A stretch of 43,708 bases of DNA from CAMDBL01 sp964498125 (GTDB lineage Bacteria > Pseudomonadota > Alphaproteobacteria > Rhizobiales > Hyphomicrobiaceae). This document shows, in pieces, positions 42,616-43,708 of the stretch (the stretch's first letter is position 1; each line of letters opens with the position of its first letter). The stretch is taken from assembly GCA_964498125.1 (NCBI GenBank), contig CAZCGE010000063.1:1-43708 (forward strand). The letters are read 5' to 3'. A program made the translations under genes and the position numbers. The notes under the pieces are model-generated. The model had not been told where the DNA came from. It was given only the letters and a program-made list of their open reading frames with translations, and made no database searches.

Positions 42616-42993
42616 GCTTGACCTTGTTTGCTGGCGTCTGTGGCGGTTGCCGCATTAGCCTTTTTCCAGTGTCGCACAAACCGACACATCCACGCCATCT
42701 TGCCAGTACGCGGACCCCAATAGTCTGCCCAGATCGCGTTGGCCGTCCAGTCAGACAAGGGGGATACACCATACCTGATTGACCTCGCGCAATGCATGCT
42801 CGTGACAATCGTCCATGCTGAGGTGCTGTCCTTGAGCCATCGGAGGTCCGCTGCTCCGTCCTTGCCGATCCTGGACAATGGCTTCGATGACCCGGGAGGA
42901 CCTGTGCATGTCACCCCACCAGTCCCCGGTGATCTCCCCCTGGATGGGTTGGCAGCCGGGGCGCGTGCAGGCGAATTGGATAGGAAACCGCGC
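42616..42993. other. Non-coding stretch between the regulator and the last gene
   Basis: 378 bases. The frame of the last gene stays open back to 42739, so an upstream start would shorten this gap. No clear promoter, repeat or RNA was recognised; a GTCG-ACAAACC-CGAC-like small inverted repeat lies near 42673-42690 with weak support. Confidence 0.4.
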
Positions 42994-43500
42994 ATGAGTC
43001 TGGGGGCTCAACACTGCCGGCTCGCCATCGCCGCCTTTGACGCGCCCGACCGCTTGTGGCGCACGATCCAGACACTGCTGGGCGAAGGCTTTGTGCTGGA
43101 GCAGATCTGTCTGGCGGCCGAGGCGACAACGATGGCACGAGCCGCGGACATGAGCCTCGACGCGCACGCGGTGCTCGCGCGGCCGATCGAGACCTGGCCA
43201 CGTCGACCAGAGGCGCCGGCCGGCCCGCCCATCGTCGCCACGTCGGGTCCCCTGTTCAGGCTCCTGGAGCATGCCCAAAGCGCTGGCGACCGCGGCACTG
43301 TTCACGCCCGGATTTCGGCGCAGCACTGGTCGGACCTGGCGCAGCACATGGACAACGGCGCGATCGTGCTGATTGTCAGCGCGGCGTGCCCCGCGCAACA
43401 ACGGATCAGCACCCGTACCCTGCTCAACGAAAGCTCACGCCGCGTGCAAACCTATGAGTTCGCCATGCCTGCCGGCCAGCAGCGGGATGGCGAGGCATGA
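42994..43500 (+). CDS. Protein of unknown function
   Basis: A 168-residue soluble protein that I do not recognise. It starts MSLGAQHCRLAIAAFDAPD and has an alternating helical pattern with RTIQTLLGEGFVLEQICLAA and WSDLAQHMDNGAIVLIVSAA, which resembles a small alpha/beta domain. AGGA stands 8 nt before the ATG at 42994; an earlier in-frame ATG at 42739 would add a Pro-rich stretch with no family resemblance. The segment from 43501 to 43664 before the tRNA holds nothing recognisable. Confidence 0.6.
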   Translation: MSLGAQHCRLAIAAFDAPDRLWRTIQTLLGEGFVLEQICLAAEATTMARAADMSLDAHAVLARPIETWPRRPEAPAGPPIVATSGPLFRLLEHAQSAGDRGTVHARISAQHWSDLAQHMDNGAIVLIVSAACPAQQRISTRTLLNESSRRVQTYEFAMPAGQQRDGEA

Positions 43501-43664
43501 CCCCTGTCATTGCCGCCGCGAACTCGGCCATCAGCCGGCGCGACGTGCGACCGCACGCACCCACCCACCCACGTGCTCGATCGGGGGCAGCGCCGGCCGA
43601 ACCGAGGGCCAATCGAAATTGGCTACACCATTGCCATCATAGGGGGCTCGTTTCGGCCAAGTCT

Positions 43665-43708
43665 TGGAGCGGGTGAAGGGAATCGAACCCTCGTCATCAG
43701 CTTGGAAG
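43665..43708 (-). tRNA. tRNA-Gly (anticodon UCC), 3' part; 5' end outside window
   Basis: Reading the minus strand, CTTCCAAG is the anticodon loop with TCC, followed by a variable loop, GAGGGTTCGATTCCC (T arm) and the acceptor end CACCCGCTCCA, including encoded CCA at 43665-43667. It matches tRNA-Gly. The 5' half lies beyond the window edge. No integrase or attachment repeat is visible beside it. Confidence 0.9.

Noticed and set aside
43665..43708. tRNA-Gly as an integration site of a genomic island
   Set aside because: Only the 3' part is in view, with no integrase or repeated tRNA end in the window.

Overview
The window is high-GC alphaproteobacterial chromosome, most likely from the Hyphomicrobiales (Rhizobiales), in the Bradyrhizobiaceae/Xanthobacteraceae direction. 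The evidence is a class I (archaeal-type) lysyl-tRNA synthetase, a SAM-II riboswitch in front of metZ, a serC-leader-like element in front of serC-serA, a C-terminal piece of a TIGR02302/DUF4175 protein, an LpxQ-like lipid A oxidase, Omp25/31-type outer-membrane barrels and RIME-like intergenic palindromes. The genus cannot be fixed from this sequence alone. Gene calls rest on reading the translations and motifs; no database search was possible.

Layout. 1-5.3 kb: the end of a DUF4175 protein, an LpxQ-like barrel, an SMR efflux pump with a secreted PHB-depolymerase-type hydrolase, an RraA-family protein and an MFS transporter. 5.4-13.5 kb: mutM and ubiE lie about 5.7 kb apart. Between them are a methyltransferase, a nested palindromic element, an ABC half-transporter with altered catalytic motifs, an unknown protein and a lower-GC two-gene cassette (ABC-type ATPase plus TOPRIM/DUF4276-like protein) that looks like an anti-phage or stress module. 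A VapBC-type pair with a frameshifted toxin follows. 13.7-19.6 kb: a PPOX flavoprotein, a secreted alpha/beta hydrolase, an EamA transporter in an operon with a TumE/TumA-type toxin-antitoxin pair, a beta-propeller protein and threonine aldolase. 19.6-27.7 kb: housekeeping and metabolic genes (hslU, an orphan CoA-transferase subunit, a luciferase-like monooxygenase, lysS, a GMC oxidoreductase, dapD). 27.9-31.9 kb: a DMT transporter, an HTH-PIN toxin-antitoxin pair and two outer-membrane barrels. 32.0-35.5 kb: serC-serA (serine synthesis) with a promoter, leader and intergenic palindrome, then a ParE-type pair. 35.6-39.7 kb: an NTF2-like protein, a PaaK-like CoA ligase, a MaoC hydratase, and metZ under a SAM-II riboswitch. 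39.8-43.7 kb: a hybrid histidine kinase facing an OmpR-type regulator, an unknown protein and the 3' part of tRNA-Gly(UCC) at the edge.

The window is mostly core metabolism (serine, methionine, lysine/diaminopimelate, ubiquinone, DNA repair, tRNA charging) interrupted by small accessory modules: four toxin-antitoxin-like pairs, one ATPase/TOPRIM cassette and at least four families of palindromic repeats. One repeat family sits in frame inside mutM. The most unusual items are the ATPase/TOPRIM cassette, the in-frame palindromic insertion in mutM with related arms elsewhere, and the ABC transporter whose signature, Walker B and switch residues are all altered.
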